Below, one piece after another: positions 10,098-19,374 of a DNA stretch of 64,000 nt. The DNA comes from LMUY01 sp965199165 (GTDB lineage Bacteria; Pseudomonadota; Alphaproteobacteria; Acetobacterales; Acetobacteraceae), in the NCBI GenBank assembly GCA_965199165.1, contig OZ240681.1, forward strand, positions 4,278,001 to 4,342,000. Direction: 5' to 3'. A program made the position numbers and the translations under genes. A model generated the notes under the pieces. The model worked only from the letters and a program-made list of their open reading frames with translations, was not told where the DNA came from and searched no databases. Within the stretch, counting starts at the first letter, position 1. The number at the start of each line of letters is the position of its first letter.

Positions 10098-10747
10098 CCT
10101 GAGTTCTTGCAAACAGCAATTTTGACAAAGCGAAGGCGAAGCACACCAACGGCCGCGGAGATCTCCGAACTGGTGTGGCGACAATATACTGAACGCTGTC
10201 AACCTTCAGGACGAGCATGATGGCGTCAGGACCTTCCCTGCTGCAACACACGCTCCGCCCTGCCGAAGAAATACTGCGGTCGTCCCCGGTCGTGAGTGAG
10301 GCACCGTAGGACGGTCCCTGCAAGTCATGCGTGCTGGGCGCCGTCCGGCCCATACGGACCGCCCGCAGGGAAGCGGAGACCGGCCGGGAGGCCGACAGCG
10401 GCCTAAGATGTTCGTCTCTTACCGTCTGCGCGCGGTGGGCGACTACGCCGCGCCCCAGGTGGGGATGGCCGGATCTTCGTCGATCTGCCATTGCGCGACT
10501 TCCAGTCGCCTGCGGCTTCCTGCTAGGCATGGAATGCGAAAGCGCCTCGACAACCCCAGCCGGGTCGGCCAGTAATTGCGAAATCCTCAGGCAAGTGCTG
10601 GAAGGCCTGAGCTGACCATCTACTTCTTGTGACCGACCGACTGGTTTAGTCCGGCGGGGTAGACGGACAAGCTGTTTCGTTCACGAAAGCGCTTTCGAGC
10701 AAGCAGCGCAGTCCGACGGTAACGGTCGTCGTAGAACCGCCTTGGAT
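10098..10747. other. Divergent intergenic region before mcrB
   Basis: About 650 bp separate two divergently oriented defence units. I see no convincing gene. It contains two overlapping palindromes near the mcrB end that are listed separately and probably holds the promoters of both units. Confidence 0.45.
10675..10697. promoter_or_regulatory. Overlapping palindromes upstream of mcrB
   Basis: TTTCGT-TC-ACGAAA (10675-10688) overlaps CGAAAGC-GCTTTCG (10684-10697), giving three alternating TTTCG/CGAAA half-sites about 50 nt before the mcrB start. Such spacing suits a repressor operator. No regulator gene is adjacent, so the binding protein is unknown. Confidence 0.5.
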
Positions 10748-13144
10748 ATGGCTCCCCTAGCCGTGCCGATGACGGACCGCCGCCAGACCGCTACGGAACG
10801 TGAGCCTGCTACAAGGTGCAAACAGGCTTCGGCAAATTGGGAGGACGCGTTGGCGGACATCAAGGCCGTATACGAGCAGCAGTTCCTGCCCGCACAAGAC
10901 GCGGAATGGCTGGCTGGATATGCCGCGGCAGTCACATGGGCCCGCTCGGCCGACGAGGCGGCTTTTCGGACCCCTGGGTTCCAGAAGCAACTCTGGGAGA
11001 TTGAGAACGTCTCCAACATCGGGCCCGGCAACAGCGTCACGGTCCCCGGCGCCTACGAGGACGCCGAAATCGTGGACGCCCTTTGGTCGCTGCGGGAATG
11101 GCAGGCTCCCCGCGACGACCAGTTAGTCGCCGCCCACCTGGACACGGAGTTCGAGCGCATTCTCAGCCTGGTGTGCCCCCGCCACAACGAGCGCCGCCCG
11201 TCGGCCCGGCTTGTCCGCATCTTCACGACGCTCCGGGTCCACGAGGTTATGTGCCTGATGGATGCCCGCCGCAACACCCAGTTCAGGAAATGGGTAGGTC
11301 GTCCGAACGGCGGCTTCCGCCTCATCGGGCAGAACGTCGTGGCACGTCAGGCGGTCCGCGATGCACTTGGCCGGGACGGCAGCGTCGAGGATGCCGTTAG
11401 CTACAACCAGTTCTCCTGGTTCGTCTGGGAACGCCTGATCAGCCCCGAGGAGGAAGTGGCCGCCGGTGCCCAGACGCCAGCGATCGAAGCTTCCAGCATC
11501 GTCACCGACACCCCCAAGCTCGTGCTGCTCCCAGCCCGCGTGCAGCGCCGCGGCATGTTCTACGTCGCAGGCAACCTGAACCTGCTCGTCTCCATACTGC
11601 GGGCGGCTGAGAACGGCATCGAGAAGCCCGACCTCGTTCAGCACATCGCTGATAGCTCGCCGACGCTCAAGCAGGCGTCGCAGGCACAGGTGCTGTCGCA
11701 AGCCGTGACTCTCGGGCTGCTCTCTGTAGATCGCGGGACCTACAGGCCGACGGCATCGGGCCGGTCGCTCCTCGAAGGGGAAGCGCCAGCAGATGTGCTC
11801 ACGCCCACCTTCGTGCGCTCGGTGTTCGGCTTCGCCCTAATCCTCAGAGACCTGGCCGCCTTAGGAGCCCAGCCACGCGGCGCAATCGCAGACCGCGCAA
11901 GGGGCTACTATCCGAACTGGACCTCGGATTTCGCCTCGAACTCGCTGGTCGCGTGGATGCGCGACCTCGGCCTTACCCGCGTTGACGGCAAAGGGCGTTC
12001 GGCAGCCGTCGAGCTGACGGACGCCGGGCATTACTGGTCGTCGGGCCTTCCGGCCGAGCTCCCGATACTGTCCGAGGAGCACTTGGCCGAGGATACAGAG
12101 GAGGAGGAGGGCGCACGCGGGCCCGCGTCCACCACGGCAAGCGCCTTCAGCCCCGCCGCTATCGAGGAGGTGGTGCAGCGGTTCTCGGCAGACCCGGAAC
12201 TGAACCGCCTCATCTTCAGCCAGAGCCAGATCCGGCTTGTCCACGCGGCCCTGCACGGCGCCCGGGGCAAGCGGTTCGTCCTCCTTGCGGGCCTTTCCGG
12301 GACGGGGAAGACGTCGATGGCCTGGGCCTATGCGCGTGCCTACTGCGAGGCGCTCGGGCTGCCTCCTGCAAAGCATTACGTCCAGGTTGCGGTATGGCCG
12401 GACTGGACCGATCCCACCGGCCTGCTCGGCTTCGTCAACCCCCTCAAGGAACCCCCGACCTTCCGTGAGACCCTGGCGCTCAAGCTGCTGCTTGAAGCAG
12501 ACCGGAACCCTGCCCTGCCGTACTTCCTCTGCCTCGACGAGATGAACCTCGCACGGGTCGAGCACTATTTCGCCCCGTTCCTGTCGGCCATGGAGGGCCC
12601 CGGCGGACGGCTGGCCATCCACGCCTCGGACGAGCCGGTGGACATGGTGCCTCCGTCCATTCCGTGGCCCTCCAACCTGTTCATCATCGGCACGGTGAAT
12701 ATGGACGAGACCACATACCCCTTCTCCGACAAGGTGCTCGACCGGGCGTTCACCTTCGAGTTCTGGGAGGCTGACCTGGAGGCATGGCGGGACCGCGCGG
12801 CAGTCGGGGTGGAGCAGTCCCTCCTCGCGACCGTCTTCCCTGTACTTAAGGGTCTGTATGCAGCCCTGCTGCCCGCCAGACGCCACTTCGGCTACCGCAC
12901 GTGCGACGAGGTGCTCCGCTTCTGCGCGACCGCTTCGGGATTGGAGACCACAGCAGCGATGGACGCCGCTGTCCTTGCCAAAGTGTTGCCGAAGGTCAGG
13001 GGGGAGGCTGGCGGCGGACTTCCCGAAGCGCTCGCCAAGGCTGCAGAGGTCCTGGTGGCGGCGGGCCTGGAGAAATCCGCAGCCAAGCTCGCGCAGATGC
13101 AGGCCACACTCGGCCAGAACGGTGTCGTCCGGTTCTGGTCGTGA
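10748..13144 (+). CDS. mcrB: McrB-like AAA+ NTPase of a type IV restriction system
   Basis: About 798 residues. The C-terminal AAA+ domain has Walker A GLSGTGKTS (from residue 515), Walker B YFLCLDEMNLA (Asp597-Glu598) and the McrB signature GTVNMDETTYPFSDKVLDRA (648-667). In McrB the motor uses GTP to drive the McrC nuclease on modified DNA. The N-terminal part lacks a recognisable EVE/DUF3578 reader. Instead, residues about 275-450 hold two winged-helix-like segments (NLLVSILRAAENGIEKPDLV... and GAIADRARGYYPNW...), which may be the target-recognition part. ATG 10748 is used; ATG 10769 and TTG 10742 are alternatives. Its stop overlaps the mcrC start. Confidence 0.85.
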   Translation: MAPLAVPMTDRRQTATEREPATRCKQASANWEDALADIKAVYEQQFLPAQDAEWLAGYAAAVTWARSADEAAFRTPGFQKQLWEIENVSNIGPGNSVTVPGAYEDAEIVDALWSLREWQAPRDDQLVAAHLDTEFERILSLVCPRHNERRPSARLVRIFTTLRVHEVMCLMDARRNTQFRKWVGRPNGGFRLIGQNVVARQAVRDALGRDGSVEDAVSYNQFSWFVWERLISPEEEVAAGAQTPAIEASSIVTDTPKLVLLPARVQRRGMFYVAGNLNLLVSILRAAENGIEKPDLVQHIADSSPTLKQASQAQVLSQAVTLGLLSVDRGTYRPTASGRSLLEGEAPADVLTPTFVRSVFGFALILRDLAALGAQPRGAIADRARGYYPNWTSDFASNSLVAWMRDLGLTRVDGKGRSAAVELTDAGHYWSSGLPAELPILSEEHLAEDTEEEEGARGPASTTASAFSPAAIEEVVQRFSADPELNRLIFSQSQIRLVHAALHGARGKRFVLLAGLSGTGKTSMAWAYARAYCEALGLPPAKHYVQVAVWPDWTDPTGLLGFVNPLKEPPTFRETLALKLLLEADRNPALPYFLCLDEMNLARVEHYFAPFLSAMEGPGGRLAIHASDEPVDMVPPSIPWPSNLFIIGTVNMDETTYPFSDKVLDRAFTFEFWEADLEAWRDRAAVGVEQSLLATVFPVLKGLYAALLPARRHFGYRTCDEVLRFCATASGLETTAAMDAAVLAKVLPKVRGEAGGGLPEALAKAAEVLVAAGLEKSAAKLAQMQATLGQNGVVRFWS

Positions 13145-14766
13145 CGCCCGGCTGGACCCTCTCTAAAAAGGGGAGCGGCGGCACGGTCGACGTGCTCCCA
13201 GCGGCGATTGGCGGGGCGGGTTGGCTTTGCGAGGAGGGCGACCAGATCGTCATCGACGCCGTGACCGCAGGCTTGCCCACGCTGAGCATAGCCGGACAGG
13301 TGGTCATGCCCAGGAGCCTGGCTCACGGCGCCGACGGCTACCATGCCCGTTTTGAAATCCTCGTCGACACCTGGGCAGGCTTCACCAGGCTCGAGGCGGG
13401 CGGTGGCGCGGAGCCAACCCAGCTTGCATTGGAGGTCCGCCCGCACCGCTACAAGCTCGGGGCAAGCGCATTCGACGACATGCTCGCGGAGTTGTCGGAG
13501 CGGTCGGCGGGACTAATCTGGGGCCTGTCCCCTGGATCGGCGTTGGGTGCGCAGGCCCCAGGAGCCCTGGCCGTCGTGCATCCAGCCGTGCTCCAGAGCC
13601 AGCTTCCCCGCTTCCTGCGGCTGGTGGCCGCATACCTCGCCAGCCCTCCGACGTCGACGGTTCGGGTCACCCGACCACGGGCGCTCGACCTGGCCCGCAG
13701 GCCGGACGTGGCCACGCTGCGACGCCTGGGTCGCCGACCGGCCTTGCTGAGAGCGCTACAAGGTGATGCAGGAGCTGGAAGGTTCGCCGATCCGCGGCAG
13801 CCCATCGACCAGCCGGAGGTCACGGCGTCGACCGACCATCCGATGACGCGCTACCTTGCCTACCTACTCCACCAATTGGTGCGGCGGTTCCGGAGCAGCG
13901 AGCGGGCGCTCCGGACTGCCAAGGCCAGGCCGTATCCTGACCCGGCGGCGGAGGCGCACGCGGCCCGGCTCGCGGACGCCATGGCAGACGGCGCGCGACA
14001 GCTGGAGACTACGACACGGGTTCCGCTGCTCCGCTCGGTACGGCCGGAACCACTCGACGGCAGCGCACTACAGTCGCTTGCAGACCAGCCCACCTTCGGT
14101 GCCATCCACCGTCTCGGCCGACGCCTGCTCGATCCCGGTCTCGCCTACGGGCCAGATGGCGACATCGAAGCCGCGCTCAAGCACACCTACGACCTGTTTG
14201 AGATATTCGTCCTGTTCCGGCTGGTCGCAGGCCTGCCCCGGACCTTGGGACCGGAGTGGCGCATGCGGCCAGCAAGGGTGTGGTGCTCGGAAAAGCGCGA
14301 GGAGCGCCCGGTGAACCATGCCGCGTGGTGGTTCGACGGGCCTGGTGGGTTGGCGGTTGAACTGCGCTATCAGCAGTGGTTTCCACGCGTCCGGCGCGTT
14401 CCGGACGAGAGGATGTTCGCAAGCCTCAGCGGGGTGGGCATCCCCGACTACATTCTAGTCGTCAGGCGGGACATGAAGCCGGTCGCGTGGGTCATCCTGG
14501 ATGCGAAATACCGGTCATCGAGACGGGCCGTCGATGATGGGCTTGCCGACGTTCACCGCTACCGTGACGCCCTGAGGGTGCGGGGAAAGGCGGCGTCCGG
14601 AGCCTTCGTGGTTGTCCCGCAGCTGCGAGACGACCAGGCCCCCTACGCCTCGTCCGACTTCCTCCGGCATCACGCGTTCGGCGTACTCAGGACGCTGGAT
14701 GACGCCTGGCTCCAGCCCTTGGCAAGCATTCTACTCGCAGAAAGTGCCCTCCCATTGATGCCGTAG
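13141..14766 (+). CDS. mcrC: McrC-like nuclease (DUF2357 with PD-(D/E)XK)
   Basis: 541 residues starting at GTG 13141, which overlaps the mcrB stop as GTGA, so the two are translationally coupled. The N-terminal and middle parts resemble DUF2357, the stalk-like region of McrC relatives. The C-terminus has GIPDYILVV (Asp436) and VILDAKYRS (Asp454, Lys456), the P-D...D-x-K nuclease core. It should cut DNA when driven by McrB. The usual acidic residue is Glu or Asp, so the active site looks complete. The specificity cannot be read from sequence. Confidence 0.85.
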   Translation: MTPGWTLSKKGSGGTVDVLPAAIGGAGWLCEEGDQIVIDAVTAGLPTLSIAGQVVMPRSLAHGADGYHARFEILVDTWAGFTRLEAGGGAEPTQLALEVRPHRYKLGASAFDDMLAELSERSAGLIWGLSPGSALGAQAPGALAVVHPAVLQSQLPRFLRLVAAYLASPPTSTVRVTRPRALDLARRPDVATLRRLGRRPALLRALQGDAGAGRFADPRQPIDQPEVTASTDHPMTRYLAYLLHQLVRRFRSSERALRTAKARPYPDPAAEAHAARLADAMADGARQLETTTRVPLLRSVRPEPLDGSALQSLADQPTFGAIHRLGRRLLDPGLAYGPDGDIEAALKHTYDLFEIFVLFRLVAGLPRTLGPEWRMRPARVWCSEKREERPVNHAAWWFDGPGGLAVELRYQQWFPRVRRVPDERMFASLSGVGIPDYILVVRRDMKPVAWVILDAKYRSSRRAVDDGLADVHRYRDALRVRGKAASGAFVVVPQLRDDQAPYASSDFLRHHAFGVLRTLDDAWLQPLASILLAESALPLMP

Positions 14767-14997
14767 CCGAGCCTTGGGCCCCACCGGGGGGCTTCATCAG
14801 CCGGTTTTCGGTCACGGCTCCCACCCAGGCCGAAACGCATCCGGCACCTGCTGATTGCTGTGGTCAGACCGGGCGGGCATGTGGAACGACTGGTCAGCGC
14901 CGTCGATGACTTACAACGTCGTCAGCGCTTCGAAGTCGGCCAAGGGGGCTATATCGACGTCGTATCGCACACGGCCGCGACCTGAAAGAGACATCTA

Positions 14998-16104
14998 ATG
15001 TTCGACGTGAACGACATGCGTTATCCAGCCATCGCGTTGCACGGCCTGACTGGAGTGGATCGGGCCTGCACGTTCCACTACGACGAGACGAACAACATCC
15101 GCCGCCTGCACCTCACGCCCGATGGGCTGAATGTGCGCGCGCCACAGTGCTTCGTTCTGGGGGGCGTCGTTCACCCCGGTCCCGTGCCGAAACTCGATTT
15201 CAAGGACCTTCGCGACGCCTTCGGACTCCAGAAATCGTCGCTGGAGCTGAAGCTGGAGCAGCTTGGCAAAGGCGATTTCCTGTCGCTTCTGAACGTGCCT
15301 CGGGTTGGGCTATTTCTCAACTGGTTATCCACGTCAGGTGCCTTTGCCCACTATCAGGTGCTGGACCCGCTCTACTGGTCGCTCGTCGACATCATCGATT
15401 CAATCATCACTGAGAGCCGCAATGTCCATCTCATGATGATCGCGCCATCGCTCAAGAACGATCTGTACACCGTGCTCCGCAACGATGTTGCCGGGACGGC
15501 CCAGCTGCTCGGGCGCTACAGCTATCCCGATGTCGGTCGCACTCAGCGCCCGGCGTTTATCGCTGAACTGCAAGACTTCCTCGGAAGCCGCTCCCACTTA
15601 ATGCCGGACTTCAACTTTCACATGCTGAAGGGCCTCCTAGAAATAGCGGCGGGTCTCGTCAACCTGCCTTATCTTGAAGACGAAAGCCCAAACATCCTGA
15701 TCGACGGCTTTGGCGCCTTCTACCTGCACCGCCTTGCGCTGTTCAAGAACGCCACGCACATCTTGGACATCGAGCCGACAATCCAGACCTACCTTGCCGG
15801 TCTCGATCTTTGCGATGGCGCGAAACCGCTCCGAAACTTCACCTTTGTCGATTCCCTCGCCGCGCCATGGGTGCAGGTGTCCGACGCGCTCGCTGGCCTG
15901 CTCGGCAAGCTCTTCAGGTATGTGAGCAGCACGCCAGTGGACGATATCACGAAGGCACTGACTGGTCTCAGCGCCCGTCAGCGCAGGGCACTCAAAACGC
16001 TGGTCGACTTTCTCGAACGCTCAATCGAGGAGTGCCCCGCCTTCGCCCACTACGTCGTCTCGTTGGAGGATCATCACCGCCGCAGCACGATGCTTGGTTT
16101 CTAG
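14998..16104 (+). CDS. DUF3800-like protein
   Basis: 368 residues, no signal or membrane segments. The N-terminus has FHYDETNNIRRL, an acidic pair after a beta strand. The C-terminal part has FVDSLAAPWVQVSDALAGLL, matching the D-S...Q-x-A/S-D motif of DUF3800 proteins, which have an RNase H-like fold and often occur in defence islands. All three acidic positions of the fold appear present, so nuclease activity is possible but unproven. It follows mcrC by 231 bp on the same strand but is probably an independent unit. GAAAGAGACATCTA before the ATG supplies a plausible ribosome site. Confidence 0.6.
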   Translation: MFDVNDMRYPAIALHGLTGVDRACTFHYDETNNIRRLHLTPDGLNVRAPQCFVLGGVVHPGPVPKLDFKDLRDAFGLQKSSLELKLEQLGKGDFLSLLNVPRVGLFLNWLSTSGAFAHYQVLDPLYWSLVDIIDSIITESRNVHLMMIAPSLKNDLYTVLRNDVAGTAQLLGRYSYPDVGRTQRPAFIAELQDFLGSRSHLMPDFNFHMLKGLLEIAAGLVNLPYLEDESPNILIDGFGAFYLHRLALFKNATHILDIEPTIQTYLAGLDLCDGAKPLRNFTFVDSLAAPWVQVSDALAGLLGKLFRYVSSTPVDDITKALTGLSARQRRALKTLVDFLERSIEECPAFAHYVVSLEDHHRRSTMLGF

Positions 16105-16370
16105 AGTCAGTGCCTCAGCGTCATACGGCTGACGTCGATGCGGCGATGGATACGCGACGCGTGACGATCGGCAGCAGATGCCTCAAACGAGCGATGCAAT
16201 CAGGCTGACCTTGCCCACTCAGGCCAACAATCCAGTGCGGACACCCGTTTTGGTGTATGCACGGTGTTCGCCACCAAAGGTCCAGGGGTCAGCCAGGTCC
16301 GGCACTCACGCTACGAGGGCAGCTATGGTCTCGATGTCGGCTGGGGTGACATGGTTGCGTTCTGTCCCGA

Positions 16371-16447
16371 TTGTCCGATGCCCGCAAGCTGAAAGGTCTG
16401 GAGTAAGAGAACGCCAAGTTGAAGAAACTGCTGGGGGATTCGATGGA
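16371..16447 (+). pseudogene. IS3-family OrfA C-terminal remnant
   Basis: The frame reads SDARKLKGLE, stop, ENAKLKKLLGDSM. This is the leucine-zipper end of an IS3-type OrfA (usually LEDENAKLKKLLAE) with a TAA replacing an acidic codon. It sits in the 481-bp gap after the DUF3800 gene (16105-16585), where nothing else is recognisable. Confidence 0.6.
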
Positions 16448-16585
16448 ATCAAGACCATCTCGCCACACCTACGTCGAGACCGATGGGCAAGCCTCTAGCC
16501 CGGAGCACCCCGTCGTCCATATGGGTGATCGGACCTTTCGGCGGGTGATTGCGGCGGATACGGCGGGCGAGGCTTGTCAAGCGGG

Positions 16586-18118
16586 TCAGTTCAGGAATGG
16601 CTGACCTCTGTTGCGCTCGAGCACGAGCAGGAAGGCATCGAGTGCGGAGCCCACGAATTGCCTCAGATGGGGCGCGAGCTCGGGCCAGCGAGACGACGGG
16701 ATTTCCGTCGCCATGACCCGTGCGGGCGATCCGGGCTGGCGGTGACCCGGCGGGGGCTGGCCAACCTTCCGCGGCTCGGGGACGGGTTGAAGGCGGCCGC
16801 CCTCGCCGACAAAGAAGATTGGAATGCGACCCGAGAACGTGCCCTTACGGTGCCGCTTCAGGATGCGTGGGACTACGGTGTAGATAACCTCGGTCCGCCT
16901 CTCCGGCTCCGGCGCCGCGGTCCCGACGTGCATCGTCACACGGGTGCCACCATCGCGGCAGACGAGGAGCTGGAGGACGACGGCGGCCCCCTCGGTCTGG
17001 ACGTCGCCCACTAGCAGCTCGAGCCCAGCTAGCGCGGAAAGCTCGTTGAGCTCCAGGTAGCCTAGCTCCTCTCGGGGGATCTCGGCGACAGACGTCGCCA
17101 GCACGGCCCCAGCACCGAGCATGCCCGCTGCCTTGCCCAGCTCGGGCTCAATGAGGTCCCGCACCTGCGCCAGCACGGCAGCGGCGACCGCGTCCCGCTC
17201 CCGACGCGTAGCCTGCGCCTCGGCGGCGGTAGCTCGCTCGGCCAAAACGGACCGCTGGAATGCCTCGACCCTGCGCGTCGCGGCCTCACCGAACGGGGAC
17301 GCCACCGACGTCCGATCCCAGTCGGCAATCCGCCCGAGCTCCACCTCAACCTCCGCCATCGTCTGTAGGCGACCGCCCAGCTGGCAGATCATCCGCCTGA
17401 GCAGCAGGTCAAGGAGGTGAAAGCGACCGCCCTTGGGCAACGCTTCGGAGTAGCGGGGGTCGTCGAGCAGCTCGCGCGGAAACACCGTGCCACCGCTGAC
17501 CATGTAGAAGATGAGCTTGCCGAGGGAGTAGACGTCAGCCGCCGGGGTGACATCTAGCCGTCCGCCATGCTCCACCTCAGGCGCCATGAACGCCCACGGT
17601 CCGGCGACCTCGTGTGTCTCCGTGACCCGTTCCGTGTCACGAACGAGGCATATGCCGAAGTCGCTCAGCCAGGGGTCGTTCCCCTCGTCAGCAAAGAGGA
17701 CGTTTCCCGGCTTGACGTCCCTGTGCACGATGCCCAGCGCATGCGCTGCCGACAACGCGGAGGCCAAGGGGCGGGCCACCGCCAGTGCCCCGTCGAGCGA
17801 TCCCTTGTAGACCTTCACCCGCGCGGCCAGCGAGCCTCCCGCCGCCAGTGGCATGACCATGAACTGCTTGCCGACGTCGTCGTCCGAAGCGCCCAGCGCC
17901 GAGTGGTCGACCAGGCGCACGACGTTCGGGTGGCGCAGGCGCGCAATGGCGACCACCTCCGCCTCGAATCGTTGCCGACGCCTGGGATTCCTGATCCGCT
18001 TGAGCGCGTAAGCTCCGCCATCGGGCTGGACGACGTCGACGACCTCGAAGACGTCTCCCTGGCCTCCCTGCCCAAGAGAACGAACCACCTTCCACCGCCC
18101 GCCATAGACTTGAGCCAC
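16586..18118 (-). CDS. Hanks-type serine/threonine protein kinase
   Basis: 510 residues starting at GTG. The first 270 residues are a complete eukaryote-like kinase: glycine loop GQGGQGDV (16-23), Lys40, HRDVKPGN with Asp134, SDFG (153-155) and APE (179-181). The activation loop between them has several threonines. The remaining 240 residues, with a coiled-coil-like EAQATRRERDAVAAAVLAQV stretch, resemble nothing I know and contain no membrane segment or PASTA repeats. The protein is therefore cytoplasmic, unlike PknB. Standalone cytoplasmic kinases in defence islands can sense phage proteins and stop translation or replication. That role is inferred from location only. An XRE-type gene lies 145 bp upstream on the same strand. 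Confidence 0.8.
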   Translation of the reverse strand: MAQVYGGRWKVVRSLGQGGQGDVFEVVDVVQPDGGAYALKRIRNPRRRQRFEAEVVAIARLRHPNVVRLVDHSALGASDDDVGKQFMVMPLAAGGSLAARVKVYKGSLDGALAVARPLASALSAAHALGIVHRDVKPGNVLFADEGNDPWLSDFGICLVRDTERVTETHEVAGPWAFMAPEVEHGGRLDVTPAADVYSLGKLIFYMVSGGTVFPRELLDDPRYSEALPKGGRFHLLDLLLRRMICQLGGRLQTMAEVEVELGRIADWDRTSVASPFGEAATRRVEAFQRSVLAERATAAEAQATRRERDAVAAAVLAQVRDLIEPELGKAAGMLGAGAVLATSVAEIPREELGYLELNELSALAGLELLVGDVQTEGAAVVLQLLVCRDGGTRVTMHVGTAAPEPERRTEVIYTVVPRILKRHRKGTFSGRIPIFFVGEGGRLQPVPEPRKVGQPPPGHRQPGSPARVMATEIPSSRWPELAPHLRQFVGSALDAFLLVLERNRGQPFLN

Positions 18119-18263
18119 GACTCGTCTCCGCGCGTTTGCCGCACCACTGAAGGGTCGCAGCCGTTAACTGGGCAGGCAACAGCGGCCACCCGAGTGACGC
18201 CGGAATGACTTCCGTCGATGCCACCACGCCGCGGAGCGGTGGAAGCCCGGCTTCGGAAGCCTG

Positions 18264-18578
18264 CTAGGCGCCGCCTGACCCGCTCTTCGGCGGCTCGGTA
18301 GCCTTCGTGGTCGTCAGAGGGTTTTCGACCATGAGGCCGATGAACTGGGACGAAGGACTACCGACAAACCGCACTCCGCGCCCCTCAAGCACGGCGACCA
18401 AGCGCACGAGCTTGTCCGAGCGCATGGCCGTCATCCCTGCCTCATAGCGGGCAACGACGGCCTTGTTCACCCCTGACCTCTCCGCCAACTCCCCCTGCGA
18501 GAGGTGAGCCAACGCCCTTGCCGCAGCCAACAGGCGGGGAGTTGGAAGGCCAAATTGTGCTTCAGACCTCTTTGCCAC
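18264..18578 (-). CDS. XRE-family helix-turn-helix regulator
   Basis: 104 residues from GTG 18578. The segment LLAAARALAHLSQGELAERS followed by GVNKAVVARYEAGMTAMRSD is a standard XRE helix-turn-helix, close to the one-domain repressors that often guard defence genes. It is upstream of the kinase on the same strand and divergent from the exonuclease operon, with an AT-rich intergenic region between. It could control either or both. AAGG sits almost against the start codon, which is a poor ribosome-site spacing. Confidence in the domain is high and in its targets low. Confidence 0.8.
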   Translation of the reverse strand: MAKRSEAQFGLPTPRLLAAARALAHLSQGELAERSGVNKAVVARYEAGMTAMRSDKLVRLVAVLEGRGVRFVGSPSSQFIGLMVENPLTTTKATEPPKSGSGGA

Positions 18579-18756
18579 CTTCTAGCTTGAAGAGAATTAT
18601 GGCCGAAACGTCCATCGATATCTACTTAATGCATGTCAACATAGACTTAAAAGGTATCATTGATATCATTTTAGGTTGATCTGCGCCCTGGTTTGCGCGT
18701 ATGTCCACGCGGGTGGTCGGCTAACGATTGCGGCCCAACGATCAATCTGAGCGGAG
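18579..18756. promoter_or_regulatory. AT-rich divergent promoter region
   Basis: Between the XRE gene and the exonuclease operon the sequence becomes strikingly AT-rich (about 18610-18680). It carries repeated TATCAT/GATATCAT words around 18654-18671 and an ATCGATATC at 18613. This is the likely place for both promoters and XRE binding; exact sites cannot be assigned. Confidence 0.4.
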
Positions 18757-19374
18757 TTGGGACATGTTGCATTCAGCTTTCTTGCAGGGAGAACCCTGAC
18801 CTTGGAGCCCTCTTGGGCTGCGCCGGTCGGCGACAGGTCGAAGTCTAAGGCCCAGGTTCCGCGGTGGCTTCGCGATGTCGTTGTGCTGACGGTCGGCCTT
18901 CAGACTTACGCCGAGGATATTACGCTGCCGCGGGAGGTGGCAGTGTCATTTTGTGCGTCGGGCCAAGTCCTGGCATGGCTCGTCGAGCCTGAGCAGCACT
19001 GGCAACCTTCCGACCAGGCCGCCGAAGGCGGGATGACACGTTGCGCCGGGTATGGCCTGCCCGCTGCCTTGGTGGCTGAACAGCTACGGGATGCTACCCG
19101 GGGATGCCGTCTCTACTCGCGACATCACCAGTCGGCAGCCGCCTGGCTGGCAGGGCTGTTCAGGACCTGCGGTGTCGAGGGCGTCTGCAACGTGCGCGAT
19201 CTCTGGTCCTTGGCCAGTGCGAGCCGCTCGCCTCGGCACAGGTTATCGGCGGAGAACCTCGACTGGGCGCAAAACTGGGCCATGCGCACGGTTCCAGACA
19301 TCCCTCGCGCCGCCACTGACGTGGCTAGGGAGACAACCTTGCTACTCGAGTTGGCCAGGCTGACGGCTCGATGA
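18757..19374 (+). CDS. Catalytically degenerate DnaQ-like exonuclease paralogue
   Basis: Up to 205 residues. It aligns with the exonuclease two reading frames downstream: VVLTVGLQTY against LIIVDLEASS, LYSRHHQSAAAWL against MCSDAPSHDAAWL, and IPRAATDV against RHRALPDA. In that alignment four of the five DEDDh catalytic residues are replaced (Asp to Gly47, Glu to Gln49, Asp to Ala127, His to Pro183); only Asp188 remains. It should bind rather than cut nucleic acid or nucleotide, or act as a structural partner of the active copy. The start is unclear: TTG 18757 or TTG 18802, the latter with GGGAG upstream. The stop overlaps the next frame as ATGATG. Confidence 0.65.
   Translation: MGHVAFSFLAGRTLTLEPSWAAPVGDRSKSKAQVPRWLRDVVVLTVGLQTYAEDITLPREVAVSFCASGQVLAWLVEPEQHWQPSDQAAEGGMTRCAGYGLPAALVAEQLRDATRGCRLYSRHHQSAAAWLAGLFRTCGVEGVCNVRDLWSLASASRSPRHRLSAENLDWAQNWAMRTVPDIPRAATDVARETTLLLELARLTAR

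Noticed and set aside
10048..10530. 160-codon minus-strand frame upstream of the DGQQR-motif gene
   Set aside because: Composition is like random high-GC frames (Arg/Ser/Pro-rich) and it overlaps the start of the DGQQR-motif gene.
14840..14985. About 50-codon frame ending GYIDVVSHTAAT before the DUF3800 gene
   Set aside because: It looks protein-like and may be a C-terminal gene relic, but no family could be recognised, so it was not annotated.
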